A DNA stretch of 64,000 nucleotides from Pseudomonas sp. P5_109 (GCF_034009455.1 NZ_CP125380.1:1653001-1717000), one strand, 5' to 3'; counted from the first letter of the stretch, positions 24,803 through 37,000 are shown. Notes: generated from the sequence alone by a model not told the origin. A program made the numbers and translations.

Positions 24803-25396
24803 ATGTCCAGAATCCAGTGTCCGCGCTGCCTGCGCCCGCAAAGCCACTGCCTGTGCCCCTTGATCCCGAGCCTCGACAGCCGCACCCGGGTTTTGCTGCT
24901 GCAACATCCGAGCGAAGTGAACCATGCGCTGAATACGGCTCGGTTGGCGGCGTTGGGTTTGAACAATGCCGAGTTGATCGTGGGGGAAGTGTTCGAGGAT
25001 TTGCCGACCTTGTTGAGCCGGCCGGGGTATCAGGCGCGCTTGTTGTTCCCCGGTGACGATGCGCAGCCACTGCAGGCCTATACCGCGACAGGCGAGCCCT
25101 TGTTGCTGGTCGTCCCGGACGGCACCTGGCGCAAGGCGCGCAAGATGCTGCACCTCAATCCGCTGCTGGCGGCGTTGCCGAGGGTGACGCTGGCCGAAGG
25201 CGGTGTGTCTCGTTATCGGCTGCGCAAGGCGCCGGGGCCGGGAGCGTTGTCGACGGTGGAGGCGATTGTGCAGGCGCTTGAGACTCTTGAGGTACCGACT
25301 TCGTTTGCGCCGTTGCTGAAGCCGTTTGAAGCGTTGATCGAGGGGCAGATTGCGGCGATGGGGGAGGAGGTTTACCGCAAGAATCACGAACAATGA
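24803..25396 (+). CDS. tapT: DTW-domain tRNA-uridine aminocarboxypropyltransferase
   Basis: The 197-residue protein begins with a zinc-type cysteine cluster (Cys6, Cys9, Cys16, Cys18). Then it has LLQHPSEVNHALNTARLAALGL, VVPDGTWRKARKML (the D-x-T-W motif that names the family), LPRVTL and YRLRKAPGPGALSTVEAI. DTW proteins such as E. coli TapT transfer the aminocarboxypropyl group of SAM to uridine 47 in the variable loop of tRNA. The gene begins four bases after gbuR and is probably co-transcribed, although the functions are unrelated. A family B REPIN follows within six bases of the stop. Confidence 0.87.
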   Translation: MSRIQCPRCLRPQSHCLCPLIPSLDSRTRVLLLQHPSEVNHALNTARLAALGLNNAELIVGEVFEDLPTLLSRPGYQARLLFPGDDAQPLQAYTATGEPLLLVVPDGTWRKARKMLHLNPLLAALPRVTLAEGGVSRYRLRKAPGPGALSTVEAIVQALETLEVPTSFAPLLKPFEALIEGQIAAMGEEVYRKNHEQ

Positions 25397-25401
25397 TGAT
25401 T

Positions 25402-25529
25402 TGTGGCGAGGGGGCTTGCCCCCGTTCGGCGGCCGTCGTAAAAGCGGTTGATGCGGTTTGACTGATACGCCGGCGAGAATGGTTTTGGGGCCGCTTCGCG
25501 ACCCAACGGGGGCAAGCCCCCTCGCCACA
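25402..25529. repeat. REPIN, family B
   Basis: Inverted TGTGGCGAGGGGGCTTGCCC arms with a middle containing GGGGCCGCTTCGCGACCC. It lies between the convergent tapT and lapC genes. Confidence 0.9.
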
Positions 25530-25544
25530 AAGATTGAGTCAGGC

Positions 25545-26900
25545 CTACCTTTCCCGCATCGCCTCGGTCCGCGCTTTCAACACCGGTTTAAGCAAGTAAT
25601 CCAGCACGGTTTTCTCCCCGGTAATGATGTCCACCGTCGCCACCATCCCCGGGATGATCAGCAGCGGCTTGACGTCCCCGCCCAAGTGGTTTTTGTCAGT
25701 GCGCACCTGAATCAGATAGAAGCTGTTGCCCTTGTCGTCGGTGATGGTGTCGGCACCAATCAGTTCAAGCTTGGCGCTCAGGCCGCCATAGATCGTGTAG
25801 TCGTAGGCACTGAACTTGACCATGGCTTTCTGGCCCGGATGCAGGAATGCAACGTCTTGCGGGCGGACCTTGGCTTCTATCAGCAGGTTGTCTTCCAAGG
25901 GCACGATTTCCACCATGTCGCTGCCGGGCTGGACCACGCCACCGATGGTGTTGACCTTTAACACCTTGATGATGCCGTGCACCGGGGAGACCACGGTGGT
26001 ACGGGTTACGCGGTCGTCGATGGCAATGCTCGAGGCTGTGATTTTCGACAGGTCGGTGCGTTTCTCGTTCAGCTCCTTGGCGGCCTCCGAGCGGAAGGTC
26101 TGTTCCGACTCGTCGATCTTGCTCTTGATCTCGTTGATCGCCGACTCGGCCCGGGGAATCGCCAGGGTGGTGGCGTTCAGCGAGCCGCGAATCTCCACGG
26201 CGCTGCGTTTGAGGCGCAGGATTTCCACCGGTGACACTGCACCGGTGCCCACCAGCGGCGTGGACATGTTCATCTCTTGTTGCAATAGCGCCAGGCTCGA
26301 ACTGAATTGACCTTGTTTCGAGCGAAACTCCGCAAGTTCCTGGGTTTTTTGCCGAAGTTGTTCCGACAATGTGCGCTGCTCGCTGGCCAGTCGCCGTTGC
26401 CGCTGTTCGTACAGCGAACGCTCGTCTTCGGCCACTTGCGGGGCCTTGGCGATCACTTCTTCTGACAGCTTGAACGGCCGGCCCTCGGCTTCGGCCGAAA
26501 GCCGTTCGACCTGCGCGGTCAAGGCATAACGATCGGCTTCGCTTTCGCCCTTGTTCGACAGGTAGCGCGTGTCATCCAGGCGCAGCAGGGTGTCACCCTT
26601 GTTCACCATTTGTCCTTCACGGACGAAAATTTCAGTGACGATGCCGCCCTCCAGGTTCTGGATCACCTGGACTTTGCTCGACGGAATCGCCTTGCCTTCG
26701 CCCATGGTCACTTCCTGCAATACGGCGAATTTGGCCCAGACCAGTGCGCTGATCAGCAGTGCGGCGGCCAGCCACACGGTGATTCGCGACCAGCGCGGTG
26801 AGTCCTGCAACGAGGCACCGGCGGTTTCCGGCATGAACTCGGTTTCGGCGCTTTTGCTGAAACTGTCGAAGTAGCCACGGGATCCTTGATCGGCAGACAT
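25545..26900 (-). CDS. lapC: LapC, membrane-fusion protein of the LapA type I secretion system
   Basis: The 451-residue protein has a short cytoplasmic N-terminus and one membrane anchor (ITVWLAAALLISALVWAKFAVLQEV). The HlyD-family features follow: VQVIQNLEGGIVTEIFVREGQMVNKGDTLLRLDDT (first half of the lipoyl-like domain), a long coiled coil from about residue 130 to 290, and VVSPVHGIIKVLKVNTIGGVVQPGSDMVEIVPLEDNLLIEAKV. It bridges the inner-membrane ABC transporter LapB and the outer-membrane channel LapE. It is the third gene of lapE-lapB-lapC, nine bases after lapB. The neighbours lapA, lapG and lapD make this the Lap system rather than a generic exporter. Confidence 0.92.
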   Translation of the reverse strand: MSADQGSRGYFDSFSKSAETEFMPETAGASLQDSPRWSRITVWLAAALLISALVWAKFAVLQEVTMGEGKAIPSSKVQVIQNLEGGIVTEIFVREGQMVNKGDTLLRLDDTRYLSNKGESEADRYALTAQVERLSAEAEGRPFKLSEEVIAKAPQVAEDERSLYEQRQRRLASEQRTLSEQLRQKTQELAEFRSKQGQFSSSLALLQQEMNMSTPLVGTGAVSPVEILRLKRSAVEIRGSLNATTLAIPRAESAINEIKSKIDESEQTFRSEAAKELNEKRTDLSKITASSIAIDDRVTRTTVVSPVHGIIKVLKVNTIGGVVQPGSDMVEIVPLEDNLLIEAKVRPQDVAFLHPGQKAMVKFSAYDYTIYGGLSAKLELIGADTITDDKGNSFYLIQVRTDKNHLGGDVKPLLIIPGMVATVDIITGEKTVLDYLLKPVLKARTEAMRER

Positions 26901-26909
26901 GGACGACTC

Positions 26910-29069
26910 CTAGACAGCGGCAGAGCCGACACGGCCCTTGCGCAGTGCATCGATGACCGCTTCTTTCGGACCGTCGGCGACGATCCGTCCGTTGTCCAGC
27001 ACCACCAACCGGTCCACCAGGCTCAGCATCGAGGTGCGGTGGGTGACCAGCAGGATGGTTTTGCCCTGAACCCAGCCATGAAGTTTTTGCCGCAGGACGT
27101 CTTCGCTGCTGTTGTCCATGGCGCTGGTGGGTTCGTCGAGCAGCATGATCGGCGGATCGAGCAACAGCGCCCGGGCCAGCAACACCGCCTGGCGCTGGCC
27201 GCCGGACAGCAGTTGGCCGCGTTCGCCCACCGGCCGGTCGAAGCCTTGCGGATGTTGCCGGGCCAGTTCGGTGACGCCGGTGAGCTCCGCCACTTCGAGC
27301 ATGCGTGAGTCACTGATGTAGCGTGCGCCGAGGGTCAGGTTGTCGCGCAGGCTGCCGGCCAGCAGCGGCAGGTCGTGGGCGACGTAACCGATTTGATGGC
27401 GCAGGTCGGCGACGTCCAGTTGCCGCAGGTCCAGGCCGTCGAGCAGCAACTGGCCTTCATCCGGTTCATAGAAGCCCATCACCAGGCGCGCCAGGGTGCT
27501 TTTGCCAGAGCCGCTGCGGCCGATGATGCCGACGCGCTCGCCGGGTTTCACACTGAAGCTGATATTGGCCAGGGCAGGAGCACTCTGGCCGTTGTAGTGG
27601 AAGGTCACGCCGACAACATCCAGCGCGCCTTGCAGTTGGGTGCGCTCCAATGGCCGTTGTTTGGCGTCGCGCTCCTGGGGCAGGCCCATCAGCGCGTCGG
27701 TGCTTTTCATGGTCAGTTGCGCTTGCTGGTAACGGGTGATCAGGCCGGCGATTTGCCCCAGTGGCGCCAGCACCCGACTGCCGAGCATGTAGCTGGCTAC
27801 CAGGGCACCGACGCTGAGGTTGCCGGCGATGATGCTGTAGACCCCGGCGACGATGGTCGCCATGCCGGACAGTTGCTGGATGAACAGCGTGCCGTTGGTG
27901 GCCAGGGCCGAGAGGTTGCGCGCATGGCTGTCGAGGCGGGTGAGGGCGCCGTGGGTGCTTTCCCATTTGTGCTGGCGTTCGCTTTCGGCGCTGCAGGCCT
28001 TGAGGGTTTCCAGGCCGCTGAGGGTTTCGATCAGCAGTGCCTGGCGTTCGGCGCCGAGGCTGAGGCTCTTTTGCACGGTGTCGCGCAGGCGCACCTGGAT
28101 CACCATGGCGAAGATGATGGTGATCGGAAACGCCAGGATCGGGATCACCACCAGCCAACCGCCGAGCAGGCCGATCACCAGCAGCATCAGCAGGCAGAAG
28201 GGCAGGTCGATCAAGCTGGTGAGGGTCACGGCGGTGAGAAATTCCCGCAGGCCCTGGAAGTCATGAATGCTCTGGGCAAACCCGCCGATGGTCGCCGGCC
28301 GCGCTTTCATCGACATGCCGGTGATGCGCTCGAACAGGGTGGCTGACAGGATCACGTCGGTTTTCTTGCCGGCGGTATCGAGCAAGTGCGCGCGTACGAC
28401 CCGCAGCGCCAGTTCGAAGGCGGTGCCGATCAGCAGACCGATCGCCAGCACCCACAGGGTCGAAGTGGCCTGGTTCGGCACCACGCGATCGTAGGTCTGC
28501 ATCACGAACAGCGGCACCATCAGGCCCAGCAGGTTGATCAGGAAACTCGCCAGGATCGCGTCGCTGTAGAGCCATTTCGACAGCTTCAGCGTATCGCGAA
28601 ACCAGGCCTGCACCCGCGGCACCAGCGGCGAGCGCAAGTCTTCGAGTTCGTGGCGTGGCCGGGCAAACAAGGCCTGGCCACTGTAGTGTTCGGCCAGTTC
28701 CTCGGGGCTGAGCCATTGCTCGCCGCCGTCGGCTTCGCTGGGCAGGATCAGCACCTTGCCGTCTTCGCCATAACGGCGCAGGACGGCGGTGCGGCCGTTG
28801 TTCAACAGCAGCAGAACGGGCAGGTTGAGCGCGGAGATGTCCTTGAGGTCACGACGCAGCAAGCGCGCCTGCAAACCCGCCCGGGCCGCTGCCCGGGGCA
28901 GCAGGTCCAGGCTCAGGCGTTGGTGTGCCATTGGCAGCCCGGCACTCAGGCTGGCGCGACTGACCGTCGCGCCGTGGAGTTTGCAGAGGATCAACAGACC
29001 GTCCAGAAGCGGGTCATCGAAGCTCAGGCGCGGATCGACACCGGTGTTGCCGGGTTCCATGCTGGTCAT
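26910..29069 (-). CDS. lapB: LapB, ABC transporter of the LapA type I secretion system
   Basis: The 719-residue protein has three parts. The first, to about residue 140, is a C39-peptidase-like domain (LLILCKLHGATVSRASLSAGLPM) in which the catalytic motif is not conserved; such domains bind the substrate without cutting it. A six-helix membrane domain follows. The ATPase domain has Walker A IGRSGSGKST, signature LSGGQRQAVLLARALL and Walker B IMLLDEPTSAMD. It powers export of the giant adhesin LapA through LapC and LapE. GGGAG lies six bases before the ATG, and the gene starts 16 bases after lapE. Confidence 0.92.
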   Translation of the reverse strand: MTSMEPGNTGVDPRLSFDDPLLDGLLILCKLHGATVSRASLSAGLPMAHQRLSLDLLPRAAARAGLQARLLRRDLKDISALNLPVLLLLNNGRTAVLRRYGEDGKVLILPSEADGGEQWLSPEELAEHYSGQALFARPRHELEDLRSPLVPRVQAWFRDTLKLSKWLYSDAILASFLINLLGLMVPLFVMQTYDRVVPNQATSTLWVLAIGLLIGTAFELALRVVRAHLLDTAGKKTDVILSATLFERITGMSMKARPATIGGFAQSIHDFQGLREFLTAVTLTSLIDLPFCLLMLLVIGLLGGWLVVIPILAFPITIIFAMVIQVRLRDTVQKSLSLGAERQALLIETLSGLETLKACSAESERQHKWESTHGALTRLDSHARNLSALATNGTLFIQQLSGMATIVAGVYSIIAGNLSVGALVASYMLGSRVLAPLGQIAGLITRYQQAQLTMKSTDALMGLPQERDAKQRPLERTQLQGALDVVGVTFHYNGQSAPALANISFSVKPGERVGIIGRSGSGKSTLARLVMGFYEPDEGQLLLDGLDLRQLDVADLRHQIGYVAHDLPLLAGSLRDNLTLGARYISDSRMLEVAELTGVTELARQHPQGFDRPVGERGQLLSGGQRQAVLLARALLLDPPIMLLDEPTSAMDNSSEDVLRQKLHGWVQGKTILLVTHRTSMLSLVDRLVVLDNGRIVADGPKEAVIDALRKGRVGSAAV

Positions 29070-29085
29070 TGAACGCTCCCGTGCA

Positions 29086-30444
29086 CTACTTCAATTCAGG
29101 CAGATGCGCTTCGTTTTTCACTTCTGTCTGGGCGATGGCATCGGCGGGCAGTACGACCCGTTGCTTGCTCAGCAACTGGCCCATGTTCGCCAGTACACGG
29201 TACATCGAAAACTCTTCGGTGTAGCGCACTTCGGTGTAGCGACGGTTGGCGTTGTAGAGTTCGTTTTCACTGTCGAGCAGGTCCAGCAGGGTCCGCTGGC
29301 CGAGGCCGAACTGATCCTGATAGGCCACGCGTACGCGTTTGCTGGTGTCGGCGTATTCACGGGCGGTCGGGGTTTGTTTCTTGGCATTGACCATGGCGTT
29401 CCAGGCCAGGTGGATGTTTTCGTTCAACTGACGCAGGGCATTGTTGCGGATGTCCATGGCCTGGTTGATCTTGTGCGCGTCGGAGGCCAGGCGGGCCTTG
29501 TCGCTGCCGCCACGGAACAGGTTGTAGTTCATCACCACACCGACGCGCCATTCGTTGTCGTGGCCTTCGTCACCCTGCACGTTGTTGTTCGCACCCACGG
29601 CGGCCTCGGCGTCGAGGCGTGGGTAGAACGGCGACTTGGCGACTTCGTACTGGCTTTCGGCCGATTGCACGTCGGCCTGGGCGGATTTCAGGTAAGGGTT
29701 GTTTTCCACCATGCTCTGCTGGGCTTCGGGCAGGGAGGCCGGGACTTCGCCGCGAATCGACGGCGGGGCTTCGAGTTCATCGGGCAGGCGCCCGACAACG
29801 GCGTAGAAGTTCGACTCGGCATCAGCCAGATCGACTTCGGCGGTGTCGAGGTTGTTTTCTGCCAGCGCCCGGCGAGCCGTGGACTGGTCGGCATCGGCGT
29901 TGCTGCCCACGCCGCGCTGGGTGCGCAGGCCGATCTGGTCGTTGACCCGCAAGTGCGCTTGCAGGTTGTTCTTGGCCAGTGTCACCAGTTCGCGGCGCTT
30001 GAGCACTTCGAGGTAAACCTCAGTGGTGCGCAGGGCCAGATCCTGGGCCGTACCCTGAGCGTAATAGGCACGCGAGTTGACCACGCCTTTGGTGCGATCG
30101 ACTTCATTGGCGGTGTTGAACCCGTCAAAGAGCATTTGCCGCAGGCGCAATTCCGACTGGGTGTAGTTGAGGGTTTCGGTGTGGTGATTACCGAGCGCCC
30201 GGGTATTGGTGTTATCGCTGTAGCCGCGCCCGTAGGCAGCGTTCAGATCGACCGATGGATAAAAGCCCCCTTTGGCGACCTTCACGTCTTCATCCGCCGA
30301 CAGGCGGCTGTCCACCCGAGATGCCAGTTCCGGGTGCGTCGCGATGGTGCTCTGGATCGCGTCGGTCAGCGTCATGGCCTGAGCCTGGGACGAGCAGGCC
30401 ATGGCCAAAAGAACCGCGCTGCAGAGGGGGGTTAATAGGCGCAT
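29086..30444 (-). CDS. lapE: LapE, TolC-like outer-membrane protein
   Basis: The 452-residue protein has a signal peptide (MRLLTPLCSAVLLAMACSSQAQA) and two TolC-type halves with long helices and beta strands: MTLTDAIQSTIATHPELASRVD, SELRLRQMLFDGFNTANEVD, GVVMNYNLFRGGSDKARLASDAHKINQAMD and VAYQDQFGLGQRTLLDLLDSENELYNA. It forms the outer-membrane channel of the LapA exporter, and in this system also the pore that holds the unreleased adhesin. The start at 30444 is preferred over the ATG at 30450, because GGGAG is six bases before it and directly abuts the other. It is the first gene of the lapEBC operon. Confidence 0.92.
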   Translation of the reverse strand: MRLLTPLCSAVLLAMACSSQAQAMTLTDAIQSTIATHPELASRVDSRLSADEDVKVAKGGFYPSVDLNAAYGRGYSDNTNTRALGNHHTETLNYTQSELRLRQMLFDGFNTANEVDRTKGVVNSRAYYAQGTAQDLALRTTEVYLEVLKRRELVTLAKNNLQAHLRVNDQIGLRTQRGVGSNADADQSTARRALAENNLDTAEVDLADAESNFYAVVGRLPDELEAPPSIRGEVPASLPEAQQSMVENNPYLKSAQADVQSAESQYEVAKSPFYPRLDAEAAVGANNNVQGDEGHDNEWRVGVVMNYNLFRGGSDKARLASDAHKINQAMDIRNNALRQLNENIHLAWNAMVNAKKQTPTAREYADTSKRVRVAYQDQFGLGQRTLLDLLDSENELYNANRRYTEVRYTEEFSMYRVLANMGQLLSKQRVVLPADAIAQTEVKNEAHLPELK

Positions 30445-31031
30445 GTACATCTCCCTGATTCCTGATGGTGCTTATCAGTCGCCAATTATTTGACGACATT
30501 TATAGGTAAAGTTGTTTCATGTCTTTAACAAAAGAGCTAAGAACATTCTGGAGCGTAGCTAAGAAATTTTTTTCATAACGGTTATGCCGAAAAAAACTTA
30601 TGCGCTCTGCGAAATCCAGCACATTGTTCAATGCGAAAGCCCTTGTTTTATGAGCTCTAGGGCGCTCGTCGGGGCTTGAGGAAAAGTTCCAATCCACTTA
30701 TCGACATAGAGCGGAGAAGTGCTGGAGGGGAGGGACGCGAACGATCTGGAGGTGACGGTTTTTTGTCACTTGAGTGATTCAGTATCGTTACGCATCGCTC
30801 ACAGGCAACGCTGTTGCGAACAGGGATCCAATGCCATTGATTGCAGAGGGTTTTTCCCGAAATCGTTAACCGCGCCGTGAGCGACTGGCTGGGCGAGATC
30901 GTTGCCGGGGCCACGGCTTACTTGAGTAAACCGGTACCCGGAACACGATCCGCCAGACAACCCGCTTGAGCCATGAGCAGTTCTTCGCACAAACAAGGTG
31001 CCGACAGCGGTTGGCAGCGGAGGAAGTGCAC
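30445..31031. promoter_or_regulatory. Divergent lapE/lapA promoter region
   Basis: These 587 bases hold no convincing gene and are AT-richer than the surroundings. At 30574-30586 lies the perfect palindrome CATAAC-G-GTTATG. The 9-mer AGCTAAGAA occurs at 30535-30543 and again at 30557-30565, starting 22 bases apart, two helical turns. These are candidate sites for a regulator of the adhesin locus. The lapA ribosome-binding site GGAGGAAG ends six bases before its ATG. Confidence 0.5.
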
Positions 31032-34000
31032 ATGGCTACGCTCATCGGAATCGTCAGTAAGGTCATTGGTCAGGTGTTCGCGGTTGCGAGCGACGGCACC
31101 CGGCGTGCTTTGGTCGAGGGGGACAAGCTGTTCGCCGGCGACCAACTGAGCACCGGCGCCGAAGGCGCAGTAGCGGTGCATCTGCAAAATGGCCAGGAGC
31201 TGACCCTCGGGCGCGGCAGCAGCATGCAGATGACCCCGCAGTTGCTGGCCAATCACATTCCCCATGTGGACTCGTCGGAGGCGGTGACTCCCAGTGAGGC
31301 CCAACTGACGGATGTCGAAAAGCTGCAAAAAGCCATTGCGGCGGGCGACGACCCGACCCAGACCGCTGAAGCCACCGCGGCCGGGCCTGCCACGACGACC
31401 GGTGCACCGGGTGGCGTCCAGGGCAGTGGTCATAGTTTCGTCCTGCTTGAAGAAGTGGGTGGGCGAGTCGACCCCACCATTGGCTTCCCCACAGCCGGTT
31501 TCAACGGCATTCCCGAACTTCCCGAAGAACGCCTGAACGCTGTTCCGGACAACAACGCCGTAGCGGCCGATACCCCCTTGGTGCCGCCAGTGACGCCGGA
31601 GGTGCCGAACAATCCGGTCAGCCTCGACGGCCTGTCGGTGGCCAGTGGCGAGCTGACCGTCAATGAGGCCAACCTGGCCGACGGCTCGGCGAGGAACCCG
31701 GGCGCGCTGACCCAAAGCGGCACCTTCACGGTCAATGCCCCCGACGGGCTGACCAGCCTCAGCATCGGCGGGATCAACGTGATCAGCGGCGGCGTGGCCG
31801 CAGGTTTTCCGCAGTCGATCACCACCCCGCTGGGTAGCACCTTGACCGTCACCGGTTATAACCCGGCCACGGGTGTGGTCAGTTACAGCTACACCCTCAA
31901 CGGTGCCGAAACCCATGCGAGCGGTGAGGGTGCCAACTCTGTCGGCGAACACTTCACCGTGGTGGCCAGCGACAGCAATGGCGACAGCGCCAGCGGTTCG
32001 CTGGATATCAACATTACCGACGACGTGCCCCAAGCGGTCGACGACAGCAATGGTGTTGCTTCGGAGACTCTGCTGACGCTCAACGGCAACGTGCTGACCA
32101 ACGACGTACAAGGCGCCGATCGGGTGCCGGTCGGTGAAAACAGCGGGCCGATCACTCCAGGTACCTTCATCGGCACCTACGGCACCCTGGTGCTCAATGC
32201 CAACGGCACTTACACCTACACCCTGAACACCAGCGATGCCGATTTCAAGGCGTTGCACGGTGGTGGCAACGGCACCGAAACCTTCACCTATACGCTGACG
32301 GACGCCGATGGCGACAGCAGCACGGCGAACCTGGTGCTGCAGATCCACAACAACGATGACCCGGACACGATTGGCGGTTTGAATCTTGGGGGACCCGAGT
32401 TGACCGTCTTCGAGAAAAACCTCGGCGACGGCAGCGCCCCGGATGCCACTGCGCTGACCCAGAACGGCACGTTCACCTTCACTGCACTGGACGGCATAAC
32501 GACCCTGACTGTGGGCGGCATTGCCGTGGTCACTGGGGGCGTGGCGGCGGGTTTCCCGCAATCGATTACCACGCCACTGGGCAACACCCTGACCATTACC
32601 AGCTTCAATCTTGCCACCGGCGTGGTGAACTACAGCTACACGCTGAACGACAACGAAGCGCACGCGACGGCCAACGGCGCGAACGCCTTGCCTGAGCAGT
32701 TTGCTGTCACCTTGGTCGACGACAACGGCACCACCGCGACTGGTTCACTGGACGTGAATATCGTCGACGACCTGCCGCAAGGCGTGAACGACAGCAATGC
32801 TTCGACGGCTTCGGAAACCCTGTTGACGCTGAACGGCAATGTACTGACCAACGACGTGCAAGGCGCCGACCGGGTGACGATTGGTGAAGGCACGGGACCT
32901 ATCACCCCCGGCACCTTCACCGGCACCTACGGCACCCTGGTGCTCAATGCCAACGGCACGTACACCTACACCCTGAACACCAGTGATGCTGATTTCAAAG
33001 CCCTGCACGGCGGTGGCAACGGTACCGAAACCTTTACCTATACCATCACCGATTCGGACGGCGACACCAGCACCGCCAACCTGGTCCTGCAGATTCACAA
33101 CAACGATGACCCGATCACGGTTGGCGGTTTGAACGTCAACGGTGGCGAACTCACCGTCTTCGAGAAAAACCTCAGCGACGGCAGTGCCCCGGATGCCACC
33201 ACGCTGACCCAGAACGGCACGTTCACCGTCACTGCACTGGACGGCGTCACAACACTGACTGTGGGCGGAATTGCCGTGGTCACTGCCGGCGTGGCCGCCG
33301 GCTTCCCGCAATCGATCACCACGCCATTGGGCAGCACCCTGACCATCACCGGCTTCAATGCCGCGACTGGTGTGGTCAGCTACAGCTACACGCTGAACGA
33401 CAACGAAGCGCATCCGACTGCTAACGGCGCCAACACCTTGCCTGAGCAGTTCGCCGTCACTGTGGTCGACGACAACGGCACCATTGCCACCGGTTCATTG
33501 GACGTGAACATCGTCGACGACCTGCCGCAAGGCGTGAACGACAGCAATGCTTCGACGGCTTCGGAAAGCCTACTGACCCTCAACGGCAATGTACTGACCA
33601 ACGACGTGCAAGGCGCCGACCGGATTACGATTGGTGAAGGTACTGGACCTATCACCCCCGGTACCTTCACCGGCACCTACGGCACCCTGGTGCTCAATGC
33701 CAACGGCACGTACACCTACACGCTGAGCACCAGCGATGCCGATTTCAAAGCCCTGCACGGCGGCGGCAATGGCACCGAAACCTTTGCCTACACCATCACC
33801 GATTCGGACGGCGACACCAGCACCGCCAACCTGGTCCTGCAGATTCACAACAACGATGACCCGATCACGGTTGGCGGTTTGAACGTCAACGGTGGCGAAC
33901 TCACCGTCTTCGAGAAAAACCTCAGCGACGGCAGTGCCCCGGATGCCACCACGCTGACCCAGAACGGCACGTTCACCGTCACTGCACTGGACGGCGTCAC

Positions 34001-37000
34001 AACACTGACTGTGGGCGGAATTGCCGTGGTCACTGCCGGCGTGGCCGCCGGCTTCCCGCAATCGATCACCACGCCATTGGGCAGCACCCTGACCATCACC
34101 GGCTTCAATGCCGCGACTGGTGTGGTCAGCTACAGCTACACGCTGAACGACAACGAAGCGCATCCGACTGCTAACGGCGCCAACACCTTGCCTGAGCAGT
34201 TCGCCGTCACTGTGGTCGACGACAACGGCACCATTGCCACCGGTTCATTGGACGTGAACATCGTCGACGACCTGCCGCAAGGCGTGAACGACAGCAATGC
34301 TTCGACGGCTTCGGAAACCCTGTTGACGCTCAACGGCAATGTGTTGACCAACGACGTGCAAGGTGCCGATCGGGTAACGATTGGTGAAGGCACGGGACCT
34401 ATCACCCCCGCCACCTTCACCGGCACTTACGGCACCCTGGTGCTGAACGCCAACGGCACGTACACCTACACCCTGAACACCAGTGATGCCGATTTCAAAG
34501 CCTTGCACGGCGGCGGCAATGGCACCGAAACCTTTGCCTACACCATCACCGATTCGGACGGCGACAGCAGCACCGCCAACCTGGTGCTGCAAATCCATAA
34601 CAACGATGACCCGGTGACGATTGGCGGATTGAATGTTGAGGGCGGCGAGCTCACCGTCTTCGAGAAAAACCTCAGCGACGGCAGCGCACCGGATACCACG
34701 GTGCTCACGCAAAACGGCACGTTTACCGTCACCGCACTGGATGGCGTAACGAGCCTGACTGTGGGCGGCATCGCCGTGGTCACCGCAGGCGTAGCCGCCG
34801 GCTTCCCGCAATCGATCACCACGCCATTGGGCAGCACCCTGACCATCACCGGCTTCAATGCCGCGACTGGTGTGGTCAGCTACAGCTACACGCTGAACGA
34901 CAACGAAGCGCATCCGACTGCTAACGGCGCCAACACCCTGCCTGAGCAGTTCGCCGTGACCGTGGTCGATGACAACGGCACCACTGCCACCGGTTCATTG
35001 GACGTGAACATCGTCGACGACCTGCCGCAAGGCGTGAACGACAGCAACGCTTCGACGGCTTCGGAAACCCTGTTGACGCTCAACGGCAATGTGTTGACCA
35101 ACGACGTGCAAGGTGCCGATCGGGTAACGATTGGTGAAGGCACGGGACCTATCACCCCCGGCACCTTCACCGGCACTTACGGCACCCTGGTGCTGAACGC
35201 CAACGGCACGTACACCTACACCCTGAACACCAGTGATGCCGATTTCAAAGCCTTGCACGGCGGTGGCAACGGCACCGAAACCTTTGCCTATACCATCACC
35301 GATTCGGACGGCGACAGCAGCACCGCCAACCTGGTGCTGCAAATCCATAACAACGATGACCCGGTGACGATTGGCGGATTGAATGTTGAGGGCGGCGAGC
35401 TCACCGTCTTCGAGAAAAACCTCAGCGACGGCAGCGCACCGGATACCACGGTGCTCACGCAAAACGGCACGTTTACCGTCACCGCACTGGATGGCGTAAC
35501 GACCCTGACTGTGGGCGGCATTGCCGTGGTAACTGCGGGCGTGGCGGCGGGCTTCCCGCAATCGATCACCACCCCGCTGGGCAGCACCCTGACCATCACC
35601 GGCTTCAACGCCGCCACTGGTGTCGTCAGCTACAGCTACACCCTCAACGACAACGAAGCGCATCCGGCTGCCAATGGTGCGAACACCCTGCCTGAGCAGT
35701 TCGCCGTGACCGTGGTCGATGACAACGGCACCACTGCCACCGGTTCATTGGACGTGAACATCGTCGACGACCTGCCAAAAGGCGTAAACGACAGCAATGG
35801 CACTGCCTCGGAAACCCAACTGACCCTCAACGGCAACGTACTGACCAACGACGTGCAAGGCGCCGATCGGGTAACCATCGGTGAAAGCGCCGGCCCGATC
35901 ACCCCCGGCACCTTCACCGGTACCTACGGCACCTTGGTACTCAACGCCAACGGCACCTACACCTACACGCTGAGCACCAGCGATGTGGATTTCAAAGCCC
36001 TGCACGGCGGCGGCAACGGCACCGAAACCTTCACCTACACCATCACCGATTCGGACGGTGACAGCAGCACCGCGAACCTGGTCCTGCAGATCCACAACAA
36101 CGATGACCCAGTGACCCTCCAAGGCCTCAACGTGTATGGCGGCGAGCTGACGGTCTACGAGAAAAACCTCAGCGACGGCACCCACCCCGACACACCGGCC
36201 CTGACCCAGAGCGGCACCTTCACCGTCACTGCGCTGGACGGTGTAACCACCCTGACCGTCGGCGGCATCGCCGTGGTCACCGCAGGCGTGGCGGCGGGGT
36301 TCCCACAATCGATCACCACACCGCTGGGCAGCACCCTGACCATCACCGGCTTCAACGCCGCCACTGGCGTGGTCAGCTACAGCTACACCCTCAACGACAA
36401 CGAAAGCCACCCAACCGCCAACGGTGCCAATACCCTGCCTGAGCAGTTCACCGTGACCGCGGTCGACGACAACGGCACCACTGCCACCGGTTCACTGGAC
36501 GTCAACATCGTCGACGACCTGCCAAAAGGCGTGAACGACAGCAATGGCACTGCCTCGGAAACCCAACTAACCCTCAACGGCAACGTACTGACCAACGACG
36601 TGCAAGGCGCCGACCGGGTAACCATCGGTGAAAGTACTGGACCTATCACCCCCGGCACCTTCACCGGTACCTACGGCACTCTGGTGCTCAACGCCAACGG
36701 CACCTACACCTACACGCTGAGCACCAGCGATGTGGATTTCAAAGCCCTGCACGGCGGCGGCAACGGCACCGAAACCTTCACCTACACCATCACCGATTCG
36801 GACGGTGACAGCAGCACCGCGAACCTGGTCCTGCAGATCCACAACAACGATGACCCAGTGACCCTCCAAGGCCTCAACGTGTATGGCGGCGAGCTGACGG
36901 TCTACGAGAAAAACCTCAGCGACGGCAGCGCACCGAGTACCAGCGCGCTGACCCAGAGTGGCACCTTCACCGTCACTGCGCTGGACGGTGTAACCACCCT

